DNA of 64,000 nucleotides, taken from contig JAAFJC010000002.1 in assembly GCA_013297925.1 (NCBI GenBank), forward strand, positions 43,403 to 107,402. Reading direction: 5' to 3'. Shown here in pieces: positions 40,402 through 52,479 of the stretch. Origin of the DNA: Comamonadaceae bacterium. GTDB taxonomy: Bacteria > Pseudomonadota > Gammaproteobacteria > Burkholderiales > Burkholderiaceae_C. The notes under the pieces are model-generated. The model was given only the letters and a program-made list of their open reading frames with translations. It was not told the DNA's origin and ran no database searches. Position 1 is the stretch's first letter, and each line of letters opens with the position of its first letter. The position numbers were made by a program, and so were the translations under genes.

Positions 40402-41565
40402 GTGCTTTCCTCTCTGAAGGGAAAACATCCCCACGCCCTCCTGGCTCTGGCAGACGGCTCAATCTTCATCGGCGAATCCATCGGCGCTGCCGGCCAGACC
40501 GTTGGCGAAGTGGTGTTCAACACCTCGATGACCGGCTACCAAGAAATCTTGACCGATCCCAGCTATTGCCAGCAAATCGTCACGCTCACCTATCCGCATA
40601 TTGGCAACTACGGCATCAATCCCGAAGATGTCGAATCCCGCAAAGTCTTCGCCGCTGGCCTCATCATCAAAGATCTGCCCCTGCTCGAATCGAATTTCCG
40701 CAGCACGCAAACCCTGTCGCAATACCTCGTTGCGGAAAACTGCGTCGCCATCGCCAGCATCGACACCCGCAAACTCACCCGCATGCTGCGCACCAAAGGC
40801 GCGCAAAACGGCTGCATCGTCACTTTGAAAGCGGGTGAAGAAGTCTCGCAAGCGGTGATCGATAAAGCTGTCGCTGCCGCAAAAGCCGCGCCTTCGATGG
40901 CTGGCCTCGATTTGGCTAAAGTGGTCAGCGTTTCTGAGAAGTATTCGTTCATAGAGACTGAGTGGAAATTAGGCTCAGGCTACGGCGAGCAAACCGCGCC
41001 GAAATTCCACGTTGTCGCTTTCGACTACGGCGTGAAGAAAAATATCCTGCGGATGTTGGCTGAGCGCGGCTGCAAAGTCACCGTTGTGCCCGCGCAAACG
41101 AGTGCCAAAGACGTGCTCGCCATGAAACCCAGCGGCGTGTTCCTCTCTAATGGCCCCGGCGACCCAGAGCCCTGCGATTACGCCATTGCCGCCACACGCG
41201 ACATCATCGAAGCCGGCGTGCCCACCTTCGGCATCTGCCTAGGCCACCAAATCATGGCGCTTGCATCCGGTGCCAAGACTTTCAAAATGAAATTCGGCCA
41301 CCACGGCGCAAACCATCCGGTCAAAGACCTCGACAACGGCCGAGTCAGCATCACCAGCCAAAACCACGGTTTCGCGGTGGACGAAAAAACGCTCCCGGCG
41401 AACTTGCGCCCCACCCACATCAGTTTGTTCGACAACACGCTGCAAGGCCTAGCCCGCACCGACAAACCCGCATTCTGCTTCCAAGGGCACCCAGAAGCAT
41501 CACCCGGGCCACACGACATCAGCTACCTCTTTGATCGCTTCACCACGCTGATGGAAACTAAATAA
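40402..41565 (+). CDS. carA: carbamoyl phosphate synthase small subunit
   Basis: [52 protein letters not shown]; probable GTG start, ORF opens at 40351. Confidence 0.95.
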   Translation: MLSSLKGKHPHALLALADGSIFIGESIGAAGQTVGEVVFNTSMTGYQEILTDPSYCQQIVTLTYPHIGNYGINPEDVESRKVFAAGLIIKDLPLLESNFRSTQTLSQYLVAENCVAIASIDTRKLTRMLRTKGAQNGCIVTLKAGEEVSQAVIDKAVAAAKAAPSMAGLDLAKVVSVSEKYSFIETEWKLGSGYGEQTAPKFHVVAFDYGVKKNILRMLAERGCKVTVVPAQTSAKDVLAMKPSGVFLSNGPGDPEPCDYAIAATRDIIEAGVPTFGICLGHQIMALASGAKTFKMKFGHHGANHPVKDLDNGRVSITSQNHGFAVDEKTLPANLRPTHISLFDNTLQGLARTDKPAFCFQGHPEASPGPHDISYLFDRFTTLMETK

Positions 41566-42182
41566 TGCTTATTCGAGCGCATTACTTGTTTTGTATTTGC
41601 ATGATTGCTGCGATATTCGATGTGCATGCACAGAGCCGTAACGAAGAGCTAGCTCGGAGACTTTTCAATGAATGGGATTTAACGTCAGTACTCAAATCAG
41701 CCCAGACTGGTTTAGTCGAGCAAGTCGACAACACAAGCAGTAATCCGAGTGCGACAGACAGTCAAAGGACTTGTCTAAAGAACTTACTCACCCAAACGGA
41801 CTTGTTAGACACAATGCAAAATGAAGCAATTCAATTACTGGCTGCGACATACGATCTTGAACTGATCAATCAGGCAACCGAAATCTCTGCAGTTAGAAAT
41901 TCGGTCAAATTACAAGTTGATGTACTGAGCTTTGCTTTCCTTTCAGCAGGAAAAGTTGATCCTGAAAAAGCAAAAGTATTTGAAAAGCAATTTGCGGCTC
42001 TCGCTAAGGAAATGCAGCCCGCAGAAGAAAAGAGAATTGAGGCTTTGGATAAGCAATCAGTAATTCAATTTGGTTCTATCTCAGGATTCTTCATGGCTAG
42101 AGTGCTGGCTATGCCGAAAGCGGTCATGACTGCATCAATTGGCAAGGTAATGATTGCTAATTTCGGCAAGTGTCCAAGTTGA
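41565..42182 (+). CDS. hypothetical exported protein (DUF2059-like)
   Basis: Signal peptide followed by helical ORF between carA and carB; family assignment tentative. Confidence 0.6.
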   Translation: MLIRAHYLFCICMIAAIFDVHAQSRNEELARRLFNEWDLTSVLKSAQTGLVEQVDNTSSNPSATDSQRTCLKNLLTQTDLLDTMQNEAIQLLAATYDLELINQATEISAVRNSVKLQVDVLSFAFLSAGKVDPEKAKVFEKQFAALAKEMQPAEEKRIEALDKQSVIQFGSISGFFMARVLAMPKAVMTASIGKVMIANFGKCPS

Positions 42183-42308
42183 GGAAGATTACTTGAGATT
42201 GAAAAAACTGCTAGAAGATTAGATTCAAGTATTGCAATCTTTAGCTACCGGTATTTGATTTTTATGGAATGTTTAGATCGCAAACAGCGATCTAAAATTG
42301 AGCAAAAC

Positions 42309-45300
42309 ATGCCAAAACGCACAGACATTAAAAGCATCCTCATCATCGGCGCGGGCCCGATCATCATTGGTCAGGCTTGTGAGTTTGATTACTCCGGCGT
42401 GCAGGCCTGCAAGGCTTTGCGCGAAGAGGGCTACAAGGTTATCTTGATCAACAGCAATCCTGCGACGATCATGACTGATCCTGCCACGGCGGATGTGACT
42501 TACATCGAGCCGATCACTTGGCAGACTGTTGAGAAGATCATTGCCAAAGAAAAGCCCGATGCGATTTTGCCGACCATGGGTGGGCAGACGGCGCTGAACT
42601 GTGCACTCGATTTGTGGCACAACGGCGTGCTCGACAAATACAAAGGCGCGGCCACGGGCAAACCTGTGGAGCTAATCGGCGCGACACCCGAGGCGATTGA
42701 CAAAGCAGAAGACCGCTTGAAATTCAAAGACGCGATGACGAAGATTGGCCTGGGCTCAGCGCGCTCGGGCATTGCGCATTCGATGGATGAAGCCTGGGCT
42801 GTGCAAAAGACGCTTGGCTTTCCTACCGTGATTCGCCCGAGCTTCACGCTTGGCGGCACGGGTGGCGGCATTGCTTACAACGCGGAAGAATTCGAGACGA
42901 TTTGCAAGCGCGGCTTGGAAGCTTCGCCCACCAATGAGCTGCTGATTGAAGAATCGCTGCTCGGCTGGAAAGAGTATGAGATGGAAGTGGTGCGCGATAA
43001 GGCGGACAACTGCATCATCGTTTGCTCGATTGAGAATTTAGACCCGATGGGTGTGCACACGGGTGATTCAATCACCGTGGCTCCTGCGCAAACTTTGACC
43101 GACAAGGAATACCAAATCCTGCGCAATGCCTCGCTCGCTGTGCTGCGCGAAATTGGTGTGGATACTGGCGGCTCGAACGTGCAGTTTTCCATCAACCCGA
43201 AAGACGGGCGCATGGTGGTGATTGAGATGAATCCGCGTGTGTCGCGCTCGTCGGCGCTTGCATCCAAAGCCACGGGTTTCCCAATCGCTAAGGTGGCAGC
43301 CAAGCTCGCTTGCGGCTACACGCTTGATGAGTTGCGCAACGAGATCACTGGCGGCGCAACGCCAGCATCGTTTGAGCCCAGCATTGATTACGTCGTGACG
43401 AAAATCCCACGCTTTGCATTCGAGAAATTCAAAGATGCTGATGACCGCCTCACCACACAAATGAAATCCGTGGGCGAAGTGATGGCCATGGGGCGCACCT
43501 TCCAAGAAAGCTTCCAAAAAGCCCTGCGCGGCTTGGAAGTGGGCGTGGATGGCATGAACGAGAAAACGCAAGACCGCGAAATCCTCGAGCGCGAGCTGGG
43601 CACGCCCGGCCCCGAGCGGATTTGGTATGTGGGCGATGCGTTTGCCAGCGGCTGGTCGCTTGATGAGGTGTACGACATCACGAAGATCGACAAATGGTTT
43701 CTCGTGCAGATTGAAGAGATCGTGAAGATTGAGCTGGAGCTTGATCAACACACGGCTGCGAATGGCGAAAAGGCATTAGCTGCGATCACCAAGCAAGAGC
43801 TGCTGAGCCTCAAGAAAAAAGGCTTCTCAGACCGTCGCTTGGCCAAGCTGCTGAAGACGACAGACAAAGCCATACGCGAGCAGCGCCGCGCGCTCAATGT
43901 GCGCCCTGTGTTCAAACGCGTGGACACCTGCGCCGCAGAATTTGCCACCAACACGGCCTACATGTATTCCACCTATGACGAGGAATGCGAAGCCGAGCCA
44001 ACGAACAAGAAGAAAATCATGGTGCTCGGCGGCGGGCCCAATCGCATTGGCCAAGGCATTGAGTTCGATTACTGCTGCGTGCATGCCGCGCTCGCCATGC
44101 GCGAAGACGGCTACGAGACCATCATGGTCAACTGCAATCCTGAGACGGTATCGACCGATTACGACACGAGCGATCGCCTCTACTTCGAGCCTTTGACGCT
44201 CGAAGACGTGCTTGAAATTGTTGACAAAGAAAAACCAGTTGGCGTGATCGTGCAATACGGCGGCCAAACGCCACTCAAGCTCGCACTCGGCCTGGAGCGC
44301 GAAGGCGTGCCCATCATCGGCACATCGCCTGACATGATCGACGCTGCGGAAGACCGCGAGCGCTTCTCTGCTCTGTTGCACAAGCTAGGCCTCAAGCAGC
44401 CGCCGAATGCAACAGCGCGCACTGAGCCAGAAGCCCTCGAAAAAGCGCAGAGCCTCGGCTACCCGCTCGTCGTGCGCCCCAGCTATGTGCTCGGTGGCCG
44501 CGCGATGGAGATCGTGCATGAGCAGCGGGATTTGGAGCGCTACATGAAAGAGGCCGTGAAGGTCTCCAACGATTCCCCTGTGCTGCTGGATCGATTCCTC
44601 AACGACGCGATTGAATGCGATGTGGATTGCATTCGCGACTCCGTTGGCGTGACTTTCATCGGCGGCGTGATGGAGCACATCGAGCAAGCCGGCGTGCACA
44701 GCGGCGACTCTGCCTGCTCGTTGCCTCCTTATTCGCTCTCAGCCGAGACGATTGACGAGCTCAAGCGCCAAACCCGCGAGATGGCGGCTGGTCTGTCGGT
44801 CGTTGGTTTGATGAACGTGCAATTCGCCATTCAGCATCGCGATGGAAAAGATGTGATTTACGTGCTCGAAGTCAATCCTCGCGCCAGCCGCACCGTGCCT
44901 TACGTAAGCAAAGCCACCGGCATTCAGCTCGCCAAAGTCGCAGCGCGTTGCATGGCAGGCCAGTCTTTGGCCAGCCAAGGCATCACCAAAGAAGTCACGC
45001 CGCCGTATTTCAGCGTGAAAGAAGCCGTCTTCCCCTTCGTGAAATTCCCCGGCGTGGACACCATCCTCGGCCCCGAGATGAAATCCACCGGCGAAGTGAT
45101 GGGCGTAGGCAAAACCTTTGGCGAAGCCTTTGTGAAGAGCCAGCTCGGCGCAGGCACGACTCTTCCTCGCCCAACCAAGAAAGACGGCAGCAAAAACGGC
45201 AAAGTCTTCCTCACGGTGAAAAACAATGACAAAGCACGCGCCGTCGAAGTGGCCAAAGAGCTCACGGCTATGGGGTTTGATCTCATCGCCACCAAAGGCA

Positions 45301-45596
45301 CTGCTGCGGCGATTGCTGGCGCAGGTCTGGTCGTGCAAACGGTCAACAAAGTCGCCGAAGGCCGCCCGCACGTGGTGGACATGATCAAAAACAACGAAAT
45401 TTGTTTGGTGATCAACACCGTGGAAGAGCGCCGCAACGCGATCACCGACAGCCGCGCGATTCGCACGTCTTCCCTGCTCGCGCGTGTGACGACTTTCACG
45501 ACCATTGCCGGAGCGGAAGCCGCCGTTGAGGGCATGAAATACATCGACAAACTTGGTGTGATTTCGGTGCAGGAGATGCATGCACAGTTGGCTTGA
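42309..45596 (+). CDS. carB: carbamoyl phosphate synthase large subunit
   Basis: [37 protein letters not shown]. Confidence 0.97.
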   Translation: MPKRTDIKSILIIGAGPIIIGQACEFDYSGVQACKALREEGYKVILINSNPATIMTDPATADVTYIEPITWQTVEKIIAKEKPDAILPTMGGQTALNCALDLWHNGVLDKYKGAATGKPVELIGATPEAIDKAEDRLKFKDAMTKIGLGSARSGIAHSMDEAWAVQKTLGFPTVIRPSFTLGGTGGGIAYNAEEFETICKRGLEASPTNELLIEESLLGWKEYEMEVVRDKADNCIIVCSIENLDPMGVHTGDSITVAPAQTLTDKEYQILRNASLAVLREIGVDTGGSNVQFSINPKDGRMVVIEMNPRVSRSSALASKATGFPIAKVAAKLACGYTLDELRNEITGGATPASFEPSIDYVVTKIPRFAFEKFKDADDRLTTQMKSVGEVMAMGRTFQESFQKALRGLEVGVDGMNEKTQDREILERELGTPGPERIWYVGDAFASGWSLDEVYDITKIDKWFLVQIEEIVKIELELDQHTAANGEKALAAITKQELLSLKKKGFSDRRLAKLLKTTDKAIREQRRALNVRPVFKRVDTCAAEFATNTAYMYSTYDEECEAEPTNKKKIMVLGGGPNRIGQGIEFDYCCVHAALAMREDGYETIMVNCNPETVSTDYDTSDRLYFEPLTLEDVLEIVDKEKPVGVIVQYGGQTPLKLALGLEREGVPIIGTSPDMIDAAEDRERFSALLHKLGLKQPPNATARTEPEALEKAQSLGYPLVVRPSYVLGGRAMEIVHEQRDLERYMKEAVKVSNDSPVLLDRFLNDAIECDVDCIRDSVGVTFIGGVMEHIEQAGVHSGDSACSLPPYSLSAETIDELKRQTREMAAGLSVVGLMNVQFAIQHRDGKDVIYVLEVNPRASRTVPYVSKATGIQLAKVAARCMAGQSLASQGITKEVTPPYFSVKEAVFPFVKFPGVDTILGPEMKSTGEVMGVGKTFGEAFVKSQLGAGTTLPRPTKKDGSKNGKVFLTVKNNDKARAVEVAKELTAMGFDLIATKGTAAAIAGAGLVVQTVNKVAEGRPHVVDMIKNNEICLVINTVEERRNAITDSRAIRTSSLLARVTTFTTIAGAEAAVEGMKYIDKLGVISVQEMHAQLA

Positions 45597-45631
45597 GTTG
45601 AGCGCTAGCCTGCGCTAAAATTCATTCATTC

Positions 45632-45672
45632 CAAGCAAAAGCCGCTGGCCTTCAAGCCAGCGGTTTGCTTTT
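45632..45672 (+). terminator. strong hairpin terminator between carB and greA
   Basis: AAGCAAAAGCCGCTGGCcttcaaGCCAGCGGTTTGCTTTTT. Confidence 0.8.
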
Positions 45673-45701
45673 TGTAGAGACACTTCGCTGAGACTTTCAC
45701 C

Positions 45702-46178
45702 ATGGCAACGATTCCTATTACCAAACGCGGCGCTGAAAAGCTGCGTACCGAACTTCATGACCTCAAGACCGTGCAACGGCCTTGGGTGATCAATGCTATC
45801 TCCGAAGCGCGCGCGCAGGGTGATTTGAGCGAGAACGCGGAATACGATGCCGCGAAAGATCGCCAAGGTTTTATTGAAGGGCGGATTCAAGAGATTGAAA
45901 GCAAGCTGTCTGCGGCGCAAATCATTGATCCTACCGAGGTAGATGCTGGCGGCCGCGTGGTGTTTGGCGCTACGGTAGAGCTGGAAGATGATGAAACTGG
46001 GGCAAAAGTGAAATACCAAATCGTGGGTGAAGATGAGGCGGATTTGAAGCATGGCTTGGTGAATGTGTCTTCTCCAGTGGCGCGCGCCATGATTGGCAAA
46101 GAAGAGGGCGATGCGGTAGTGGTATTCACGCCGGGTGGCGAGAAGCATTACGAGATCATTGCTGTGAGCTACATCTGA
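45702..46178 (+). CDS. greA: transcription elongation factor GreA
   Basis: [48 protein letters not shown]. Confidence 0.96.
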   Translation: MATIPITKRGAEKLRTELHDLKTVQRPWVINAISEARAQGDLSENAEYDAAKDRQGFIEGRIQEIESKLSAAQIIDPTEVDAGGRVVFGATVELEDDETGAKVKYQIVGEDEADLKHGLVNVSSPVARAMIGKEEGDAVVVFTPGGEKHYEIIAVSYI

Positions 46179-46203
46179 TAGTTTTTAGTCAAAAACGGTA
46201 TCT

Positions 46204-46244
46204 AGCCGTCACAAATACTGCGCGAGCAGCTATCTAATTGATAG
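46204..46244 (+). repeat. interspersed 41-bp element, diverged 5' end, between greA and dnaE
   Basis: GCCGTCACAAATACTGCGCGAGCAGCTATCTAATTGATAGT. Confidence 0.8.
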
Positions 46245-46313
46245 TGATCAAAGAAATCCGCAAAGGTGTAAACCAATGCGGATTTTTGCATTTTGTGGCT
46301 CTAAAATGATTGA

Positions 46314-49300
46314 ATGAGCAGCACATCATCCCCCTTCGTTCACCTGCGTTTGCATTCCGAATTTTCTGTGGTGGATGGCACGGTGCGCATTGAGGAGGCG
46401 GCTAAATCTGCGGCCACATTTTCTCAAGCGGCGCTGGCCATCACGGATTTCAACAATCTGTTTGGGGCGGTGAAGTTCTACAAAGAAGGCCGTGGAAAGG
46501 GCGTTAAGCCCGTCATCGGCGCGGAGTTGTTGCTTGATGCTGGCATCAGCGAAGCAGGCAAAGAACCTGTCACCTCGCGCATCGTGCTTCTGGTGCAAAA
46601 CACAACCGGCTACTTGAATCTCTGCGAGCTGATCTCACGCGGTTGGACGCAAAATGCCGTTCGCGCCAACGCCGTTTGCAAGCTCGCTTGGCTGCAAGAG
46701 CTCTCTGAAGGCTTGATCTTGCTCTCCGGCGCGCAAGCTGGGCCTCTGGGCGCTGCGCTCTTGCAAGGCGATGAGGCCAAGGCAGGCGAGCTTGCTTTGC
46801 AGTTGGCCACGATGTTCCCGCATCGCTTTTATATCGAGCTGCAGCGCGCAGGCCGTGCCGATGACGAAGCGCATGTGGCCGCCGCTGTGAAGCTCGCTGC
46901 GCGATGCAAGCTGCCCGTGGTGGCCACGCATCCTGTGCAATTTTTAAAACCCGGAGATTACGAAGCGCACGAAGCGCGCATTTGCATTTCTGAAGGTGAA
47001 ATTTTGGGCAATGCGCGGCGCGTGCGCAAGTTCACGCGCGAGCAGTATTTCAAATCGAGCGACGAGATGGCAGCGCTGTTTACCGATGTACCCAGCGCCT
47101 TGGCCAATACGCTGGAGATTGCCAAACGTTGCAGTCTCACGCTTGAATTGGGTAAATCCAAGCTGCCGCATTTCCCCACGCCGCTCGTCAACGGCCAGCA
47201 GCTCTCGCCCGAAGAGTATTTCCGCCATGCATCGCACGAAGGCTTGAAAGAGCGGATGCTGATGCTCTATCCCGATGCAACGGAGCGCGAGAAGCAGATG
47301 CCGGAATATCTGGCGCGGCTCGAATTTGAAATCGGCACGATTTTGAAGATGGGCTTTCCGGGCTACTTCCTCATCGTGGGTGATTTCATTCAGTGGGCGA
47401 AAAGTAATGGCTGCCCCGTGGGGCCGGGGCGCGGCTCAGGCGCGGGCTCTCTCGTGGCCTATGCATTGAAGATCACCGACCTCGATCCTTTGCAATACAA
47501 GCTACTGTTTGAGCGCTTCTTGAATCCAGAGCGCGTCTCCATGCCCGACTTTGATATTGACTTTTGCCAAGCCAATCGCGATCGCGTGATTGATTATGTG
47601 AAAGCCAAATACGGCAAAGAGGCGGTGAGCCAGATCGTCACCTTTGGCACGATGGCGGCGCGCGCGGCTGTGCGCGATGTGGGTCGCGTGATGGACATGA
47701 GCTACACCTTTTGCGATGGCATCAGCAAGCTCATTCCCAATAAGCCGGGGCAATACATCACGCTAGATGGTGCGTTGAAAGCCGAGCCCGTCTTCCAGGA
47801 GCGCTATGACCGTGAAGAAGAAGTGCGCACCCTGGTCGATATGGCGCAAAAGCTGGAGGGCATGACGCGAAATGTGGGCATGCATGCCGGCGGCGTGTTG
47901 ATTGCGCCGGGCAAGCTCACGGATTTTTGCCCGCTCTATCAGCAGCCCGGCTCCGATTCAGCGGTGAGCCAGTATGACAAAGACGATGTGGAAGCTGTTG
48001 GCCTGGTGAAGTTTGACTTCTTGGGCTTAGCTACGCTCACGATTTTGGAGCTCGCTAAAGATTTCATCGTGCAGCGCCATCCGGGGCAGAAAGGCTTTTC
48101 GTTTGAAGCGATTCCGCTCAACGATGCGCACACCTACAAGCTCTTTGCAGATGGCAAAACGGAAGCGGTGTTCCAGTTTGAAAGCCGAGGCATGCAAGGC
48201 ATGCTGCGCGATGCCAAGCCCACTCGGCTGGAGGATTTGATTGCGCTCAACGCCCTCTATCGCCCCGGCCCGATGGATCTGATCCCCAGCTTCGTGGCCC
48301 GCAAGCATGGCCGCGAGGAGATTGAGTATCCGCATCCCCTGGTGGCCGAAATGCTGAGCGAGACCTACGGCATCATGGTCTATCAAGAGCAGGTGATGCA
48401 GACGGCGCAGATCTTGGGCGGCTATTCGCTCGGTGGCGCGGATTTGCTGCGCCGCGCGATGGGTAAGAAGAAGGCTGAGGAGATGGCTGAGCATCGCGGC
48501 ATCTTCCGCGCAGGCGCTTCGAAAAACGATATTCCAGAAGCCAAGGCCGATGAGATTTTTGATTTGATGGAGAAGTTTGCGGGCTACGGCTTTAACAAGT
48601 CTCACGCTGCTGCTTATTCGCTCCTCGCGTATCACACCGGCTGGCTCAAGCGTCACTTCACCGCCGAATTCTTCTGCGCCAACATGACGATTGAGATGGA
48701 CAACACAGACAAGCTGAAAATGCTGTTTGAAGATGCCACCAATCACTTCGGCTTGACCTTTGAGCCGCCCGATGTAAATCGCGGCGCTTATCGCTTTGAG
48801 CCCGTGAGCGACAAGGTGATTCGCTATGGCTTGGGCGCAGTCAAAGGCACGGGGCAGCAAGCAGTGGAAGCCATCATTAAAGCCAGAGAAGAAGGCGGTT
48901 TGTTCACCAGCTTGTTTGATTTCTGTGCGCGGGTCGAACGCGCCAAGATCAACAAGCGCACGGTGGAGGCGCTGATCAAAGCCGGCGCGTTTGACAGCCT
49001 GCATCTCAATCGTGCCGCGCTTTTGGCTTCGGTTGATCTGGCGATGGATTTTGCCGAGACGCTGGAAGCCAATGCCAACCAAGGCGGCCTCTTTGACATG
49101 ATGGATTCTCACGCCGCGAGCACGCAAGAGCCGCCATTGGTGGAGGCCATGCCCTGGGGCGTGAAAGAGCGCTTATCGCTAGAGAAAACGGCGGTGGGCT
49201 TTTTCCTCTCCGGCCATTTGTTTGACGAGAGCGAGCGCGAGCTGCGCCAGTTTGTGAAGCTCAAAGTGGATGACCTGATGGAATCGCGCGAGCCGCGCAC

Positions 49301-49826
49301 TGTGTGTGGCATCGTGAGCGATATGCGTGTGATCAACGGCCAGCGCGGCAAACTCGCGATTTTCAAAATTGATGATAAATCCGGCGTGATCGAAGCCACG
49401 GCCGATGAAGCTCTGCTGAACGCCAACAAGCTCACGCTCAAAGACGATGAGCTGTTGATTTTTGAAGGCAAGGTGCAACCGGATCGTTTCTCTGGCGGAT
49501 TGCGCATGCAGGTCAACCGCATCTGGGATTTGGCTACAGCACGCGCCAAGTTTGGCCGCTATCTCAAAGTCGCGGTCAATGGCAAAGCCCCTGATCTGGA
49601 TCGCATGGTGCGCGAGTTTCCGCCGAAGAAGGAAGAGACGGAGCAGGGCACACTGCTGCGCGGCCTGCCCGTGCGCTATGCCGTATGGCGCGAAGGCGAA
49701 GGCCTGAACGCCAGCGCAGAAATTGAGCTAGGCGAACGCGCTAAATTTTTCCCGAGCGACGCTGCGCTGGCAAGCTGGATCGCACAGGCGCATGCAGGGG
49801 ATGCGCAGATTGTTTACGCGTCTTAG
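46314..49826 (+). CDS. dnaE: DNA polymerase III subunit alpha
   Basis: FVHLRLHSEFSVVDGTVRI, GPGRGSGAGSLVAYALKITDLDPL. Confidence 0.97.
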   Translation: MSSTSSPFVHLRLHSEFSVVDGTVRIEEAAKSAATFSQAALAITDFNNLFGAVKFYKEGRGKGVKPVIGAELLLDAGISEAGKEPVTSRIVLLVQNTTGYLNLCELISRGWTQNAVRANAVCKLAWLQELSEGLILLSGAQAGPLGAALLQGDEAKAGELALQLATMFPHRFYIELQRAGRADDEAHVAAAVKLAARCKLPVVATHPVQFLKPGDYEAHEARICISEGEILGNARRVRKFTREQYFKSSDEMAALFTDVPSALANTLEIAKRCSLTLELGKSKLPHFPTPLVNGQQLSPEEYFRHASHEGLKERMLMLYPDATEREKQMPEYLARLEFEIGTILKMGFPGYFLIVGDFIQWAKSNGCPVGPGRGSGAGSLVAYALKITDLDPLQYKLLFERFLNPERVSMPDFDIDFCQANRDRVIDYVKAKYGKEAVSQIVTFGTMAARAAVRDVGRVMDMSYTFCDGISKLIPNKPGQYITLDGALKAEPVFQERYDREEEVRTLVDMAQKLEGMTRNVGMHAGGVLIAPGKLTDFCPLYQQPGSDSAVSQYDKDDVEAVGLVKFDFLGLATLTILELAKDFIVQRHPGQKGFSFEAIPLNDAHTYKLFADGKTEAVFQFESRGMQGMLRDAKPTRLEDLIALNALYRPGPMDLIPSFVARKHGREEIEYPHPLVAEMLSETYGIMVYQEQVMQTAQILGGYSLGGADLLRRAMGKKKAEEMAEHRGIFRAGASKNDIPEAKADEIFDLMEKFAGYGFNKSHAAAYSLLAYHTGWLKRHFTAEFFCANMTIEMDNTDKLKMLFEDATNHFGLTFEPPDVNRGAYRFEPVSDKVIRYGLGAVKGTGQQAVEAIIKAREEGGLFTSLFDFCARVERAKINKRTVEALIKAGAFDSLHLNRAALLASVDLAMDFAETLEANANQGGLFDMMDSHAASTQEPPLVEAMPWGVKERLSLEKTAVGFFLSGHLFDESERELRQFVKLKVDDLMESREPRTVCGIVSDMRVINGQRGKLAIFKIDDKSGVIEATADEALLNANKLTLKDDELLIFEGKVQPDRFSGGLRMQVNRIWDLATARAKFGRYLKVAVNGKAPDLDRMVREFPPKKEETEQGTLLRGLPVRYAVWREGEGLNASAEIELGERAKFFPSDAALASWIAQAHAGDAQIVYAS

Positions 49827-50644
49827 AGCTTCAAGCAGGCCGCGACTTCGGCAAAGCCCGCTCCGCGTTCAGCTTGCGTGATGTAACGCGGCAAGTGCTT
49901 GAGCTCCAGCAAGAAGCGAGCGATGTTTGCCACGCCGACGCTGCTGTCGAATGCTTCAAACATCAACTGATCATTGGTTGAATCACCTACATACGCCCAG
50001 CGCTGCATCTCTTGGGATAAGTCGCGCTGCAACAGCTCTCGCGAGATCCAGTGCGCACCTTGGAGCTTGTTGTGTGAGCCGATCCAGCCGTTGATGTGGA
50101 TGGAGCTCACGGTAGCTTGCAGCCCTTCGGCTTGCATGATTTGCACGACTTGAGCGATGGCTTCTTGCGGTAGCTGGGTGAACTCGCTGTGATCTATGGC
50201 GATATCTGTTTCGCGGCCTGCGCTGTCTGTGCTGCGCTTTGCGCCCTGCACTTCGCGCTCAATGCGACTGAGGACGCGTTGCAAATGTGCGTAGTTGTGC
50301 TCACGCGTTGCTGCATCTATCTGATATGATTTTGATAGCAAAGTATCCAGACTGGATGCGTGCGAGTTACCTTTTTTTCTCTTAAAAAGCGCCACAGAAC
50401 CGTTCTCTGCCACGATGGCATCGACGGGCCACACAGTTGCAAAGGGCTCGCTCCAACCTACAGGTCGCCCGGTGATGGCGATCACATGCAGGCCTGCTGC
50501 TTTCAAATCATGCAGAGCTTGAAGCGCATCATCAGTGATCGCACCATCCGTAGTGAGCGTGTCGTCAATGTCGGTAAACACGCCGATGATTTGTCGGCGT
50601 GCTTCCAAGGGCCACTCGGCAAGAGGCGCCATCCGTTTTGTCAT
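49823..50644 (-). CDS. HAD-IIB family hydrolase
   Basis: GVFTDIDDTLTTDGAITDDALQALHDLKAAGLHVIAITGRP. Confidence 0.85.
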   Translation of the reverse strand: MTKRMAPLAEWPLEARRQIIGVFTDIDDTLTTDGAITDDALQALHDLKAAGLHVIAITGRPVGWSEPFATVWPVDAIVAENGSVALFKRKKGNSHASSLDTLLSKSYQIDAATREHNYAHLQRVLSRIEREVQGAKRSTDSAGRETDIAIDHSEFTQLPQEAIAQVVQIMQAEGLQATVSSIHINGWIGSHNKLQGAHWISRELLQRDLSQEMQRWAYVGDSTNDQLMFEAFDSSVGVANIARFLLELKHLPRYITQAERGAGFAEVAACLKL

Positions 50645-50649
50645 CGGCT

Positions 50650-52323
50650 CTAGCCGTTTTGTAATTCCAACCCCGCATGCTCGCGCAGCGCGTGGAACTG
50701 GATTTTGGGGTGGCGCTCTTGGGTGAGGCGCAGATCGTAGGGTGAGGTGAGCAGATAGGCTAGGGCATCTACGCCGTCGAGTGCTAGCTTGGCTTGATTT
50801 TTTGCGACGAATTCGCGCATCGCGGTTTCGTCATCGCAAGTGATCCAGCGCGCGCCGGTGTAGCTTGATCCCATCAGTCGGGCGTCCACGCCGTATTCGG
50901 CTTTCAAGCGATGCTGCACCACCTCAAACTGCAATTGCCCAATCGCGCCGAGCAGCATGTTGCCACCCGCGTGCGGGCGAAAGACTTGAATCGCGCCTTC
51001 TTCACCGAGCTGCATCAAGCCTTGCTGGAGTTGCTTGGATTTCATCGGATTGGCCAGCTCCACCGCTTGAAACATTTCAGGCGCGAAGAAGGGCAGACCG
51101 GTGTATTGCAGATCGGCTTGGCTGCCCATGCCTTCGGTGATCGTGTCGCCTAGCTGCACGCCGCCATGCGTGGTGAAGCCGATGATGTCTCCTGCAAAGG
51201 CCTCTTCCACGGCTTCGCGCCTCTGCGACATGAAAGTTACCACAGATGTAGGCCGTAGCTCCTTCGCCGTGCGCTGCACCTTGAGCTTCATGCCGCTGCT
51301 GAACTTGCCTGAGCACACACGCACGAAGGCGATGCGGTCGCGGTGCGATGGATCCATATTGGCTTGCACTTTGAAGACGACTCCTGAGAAACCGTCTTGC
51401 TCAGGCTGCACTTCGCGCTCTGCTGCGCCTTTGAGCCCGCTGCTCACGCGCAGGCGCGGTGGCGGCGCGAGATCGGCAATCGCATCGAGCACTTCGCGGA
51501 TGCCGAAGTTGTTGATGGCCGAGCCGAAAAACACGGGCGTTTGCTTGGCAGCGAGAAACGCTGCTTCGTCATAGCGTGGCGCGGCTTCTTGCACCAACTC
51601 CACATTGCCTTCGGCAAGTTCAAACTCCGCGCCAATGCGTTCGCGCAGTTTGTCTTTCTCGGTAAAGGGCACGATCTCATCGCCTTCATCGGCCAGCTTA
51701 TCCGCCCCCGGTTTGAAGAGGCGCATCTGCTCCTTGCGCAAATCCATGATGCCCGCAAACAGCTTGCCTTGCCCCACCGGCCAAGCCATTGGCACGCAAG
51801 GCATACCCAGCGCCTGCTCCACTTCATCGAGCAGCTCCAGCGGATCGCGGCCTTCGCGATCCATCTTGTTCACAAACGTGATGATCGGCGTATTGCGCTG
51901 GCGGCAGACTTCAATCAAACGCCGCGTCTGCGGCTCCACGCCATTGGCCGCGTCAATCACCATCAGCGCCGAATCCACCGCCGTGAGCACGCGATAGGTG
52001 TCTTCCGAAAAATCACGGTGACCAGGCGTGTCGAGCAAGTTGATCACGTGATCGCGATACAGCATCTGCATCACAGACGATGCCACAGAAATGCCGCGCT
52101 GCTTCTCAATCTCCATCCAATCCGATGTCGCATGCCGAGAAGCCTTGCGCGCCTTCACCGAGCCAGCAATATGAATCGCGCCCGAAAACAACAAAAGCTT
52201 TTCAGTCAGCGTGGTCTTACCAGCATCAGGGTGGGAGATGATGGCAAAGGTGCGGCGGCGGCGGGTTTCAGTAGCGAGAGTCACGATGTCAAAGTTCAAA
52301 GCACCCAGCCGCCGATGAGGCAC
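50650..52323 (-). CDS. prfC: peptide chain release factor 3
   Basis: FAIISHPDAGKTTLTEKLLLFSGAIHIAGSVKARK, LLDTPGHRDFSEDTYRVL. Confidence 0.95.
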   Translation of the reverse strand: MPHRRLGALNFDIVTLATETRRRRTFAIISHPDAGKTTLTEKLLLFSGAIHIAGSVKARKASRHATSDWMEIEKQRGISVASSVMQMLYRDHVINLLDTPGHRDFSEDTYRVLTAVDSALMVIDAANGVEPQTRRLIEVCRQRNTPIITFVNKMDREGRDPLELLDEVEQALGMPCVPMAWPVGQGKLFAGIMDLRKEQMRLFKPGADKLADEGDEIVPFTEKDKLRERIGAEFELAEGNVELVQEAAPRYDEAAFLAAKQTPVFFGSAINNFGIREVLDAIADLAPPPRLRVSSGLKGAAEREVQPEQDGFSGVVFKVQANMDPSHRDRIAFVRVCSGKFSSGMKLKVQRTAKELRPTSVVTFMSQRREAVEEAFAGDIIGFTTHGGVQLGDTITEGMGSQADLQYTGLPFFAPEMFQAVELANPMKSKQLQQGLMQLGEEGAIQVFRPHAGGNMLLGAIGQLQFEVVQHRLKAEYGVDARLMGSSYTGARWITCDDETAMREFVAKNQAKLALDGVDALAYLLTSPYDLRLTQERHPKIQFHALREHAGLELQNG

Positions 52324-52479
52324 TGGTTGTTAAACGAAAAAGAGTTAATTTGTAGCCTGAAAGGGCTTGCGAGAGCTGTATGTTTGCCGCAAAGCAAAAC
52401 AGCTTAGGATTTTACCTGAGCGCTTTAGAGAGAAGCTCGTTGCTGGCCTGATTCATCCAGCCTTGCTAAATTCGTTCGC

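Noticed and set aside
44739-45581. 280-aa antisense ORF in carB
   Set aside because: His/Ala-rich shadow ORF typical of reverse frames of GC-rich genes.
48027-49127. 366-aa antisense ORF within dnaE
   Set aside because: Shadow ORF opposite a strongly supported dnaE; no recognisable motifs.
50300-50350. Possible element copy in HAD gene (CTATCTGATATGATTTTGATAGC)
   Set aside because: Only the terminal hairpin-like part resembles the family; GCCGGC half missing.
51397-52407. 336-aa plus-strand ORF
   Set aside because: Antisense to prfC, His/Arg-rich shadow frame.
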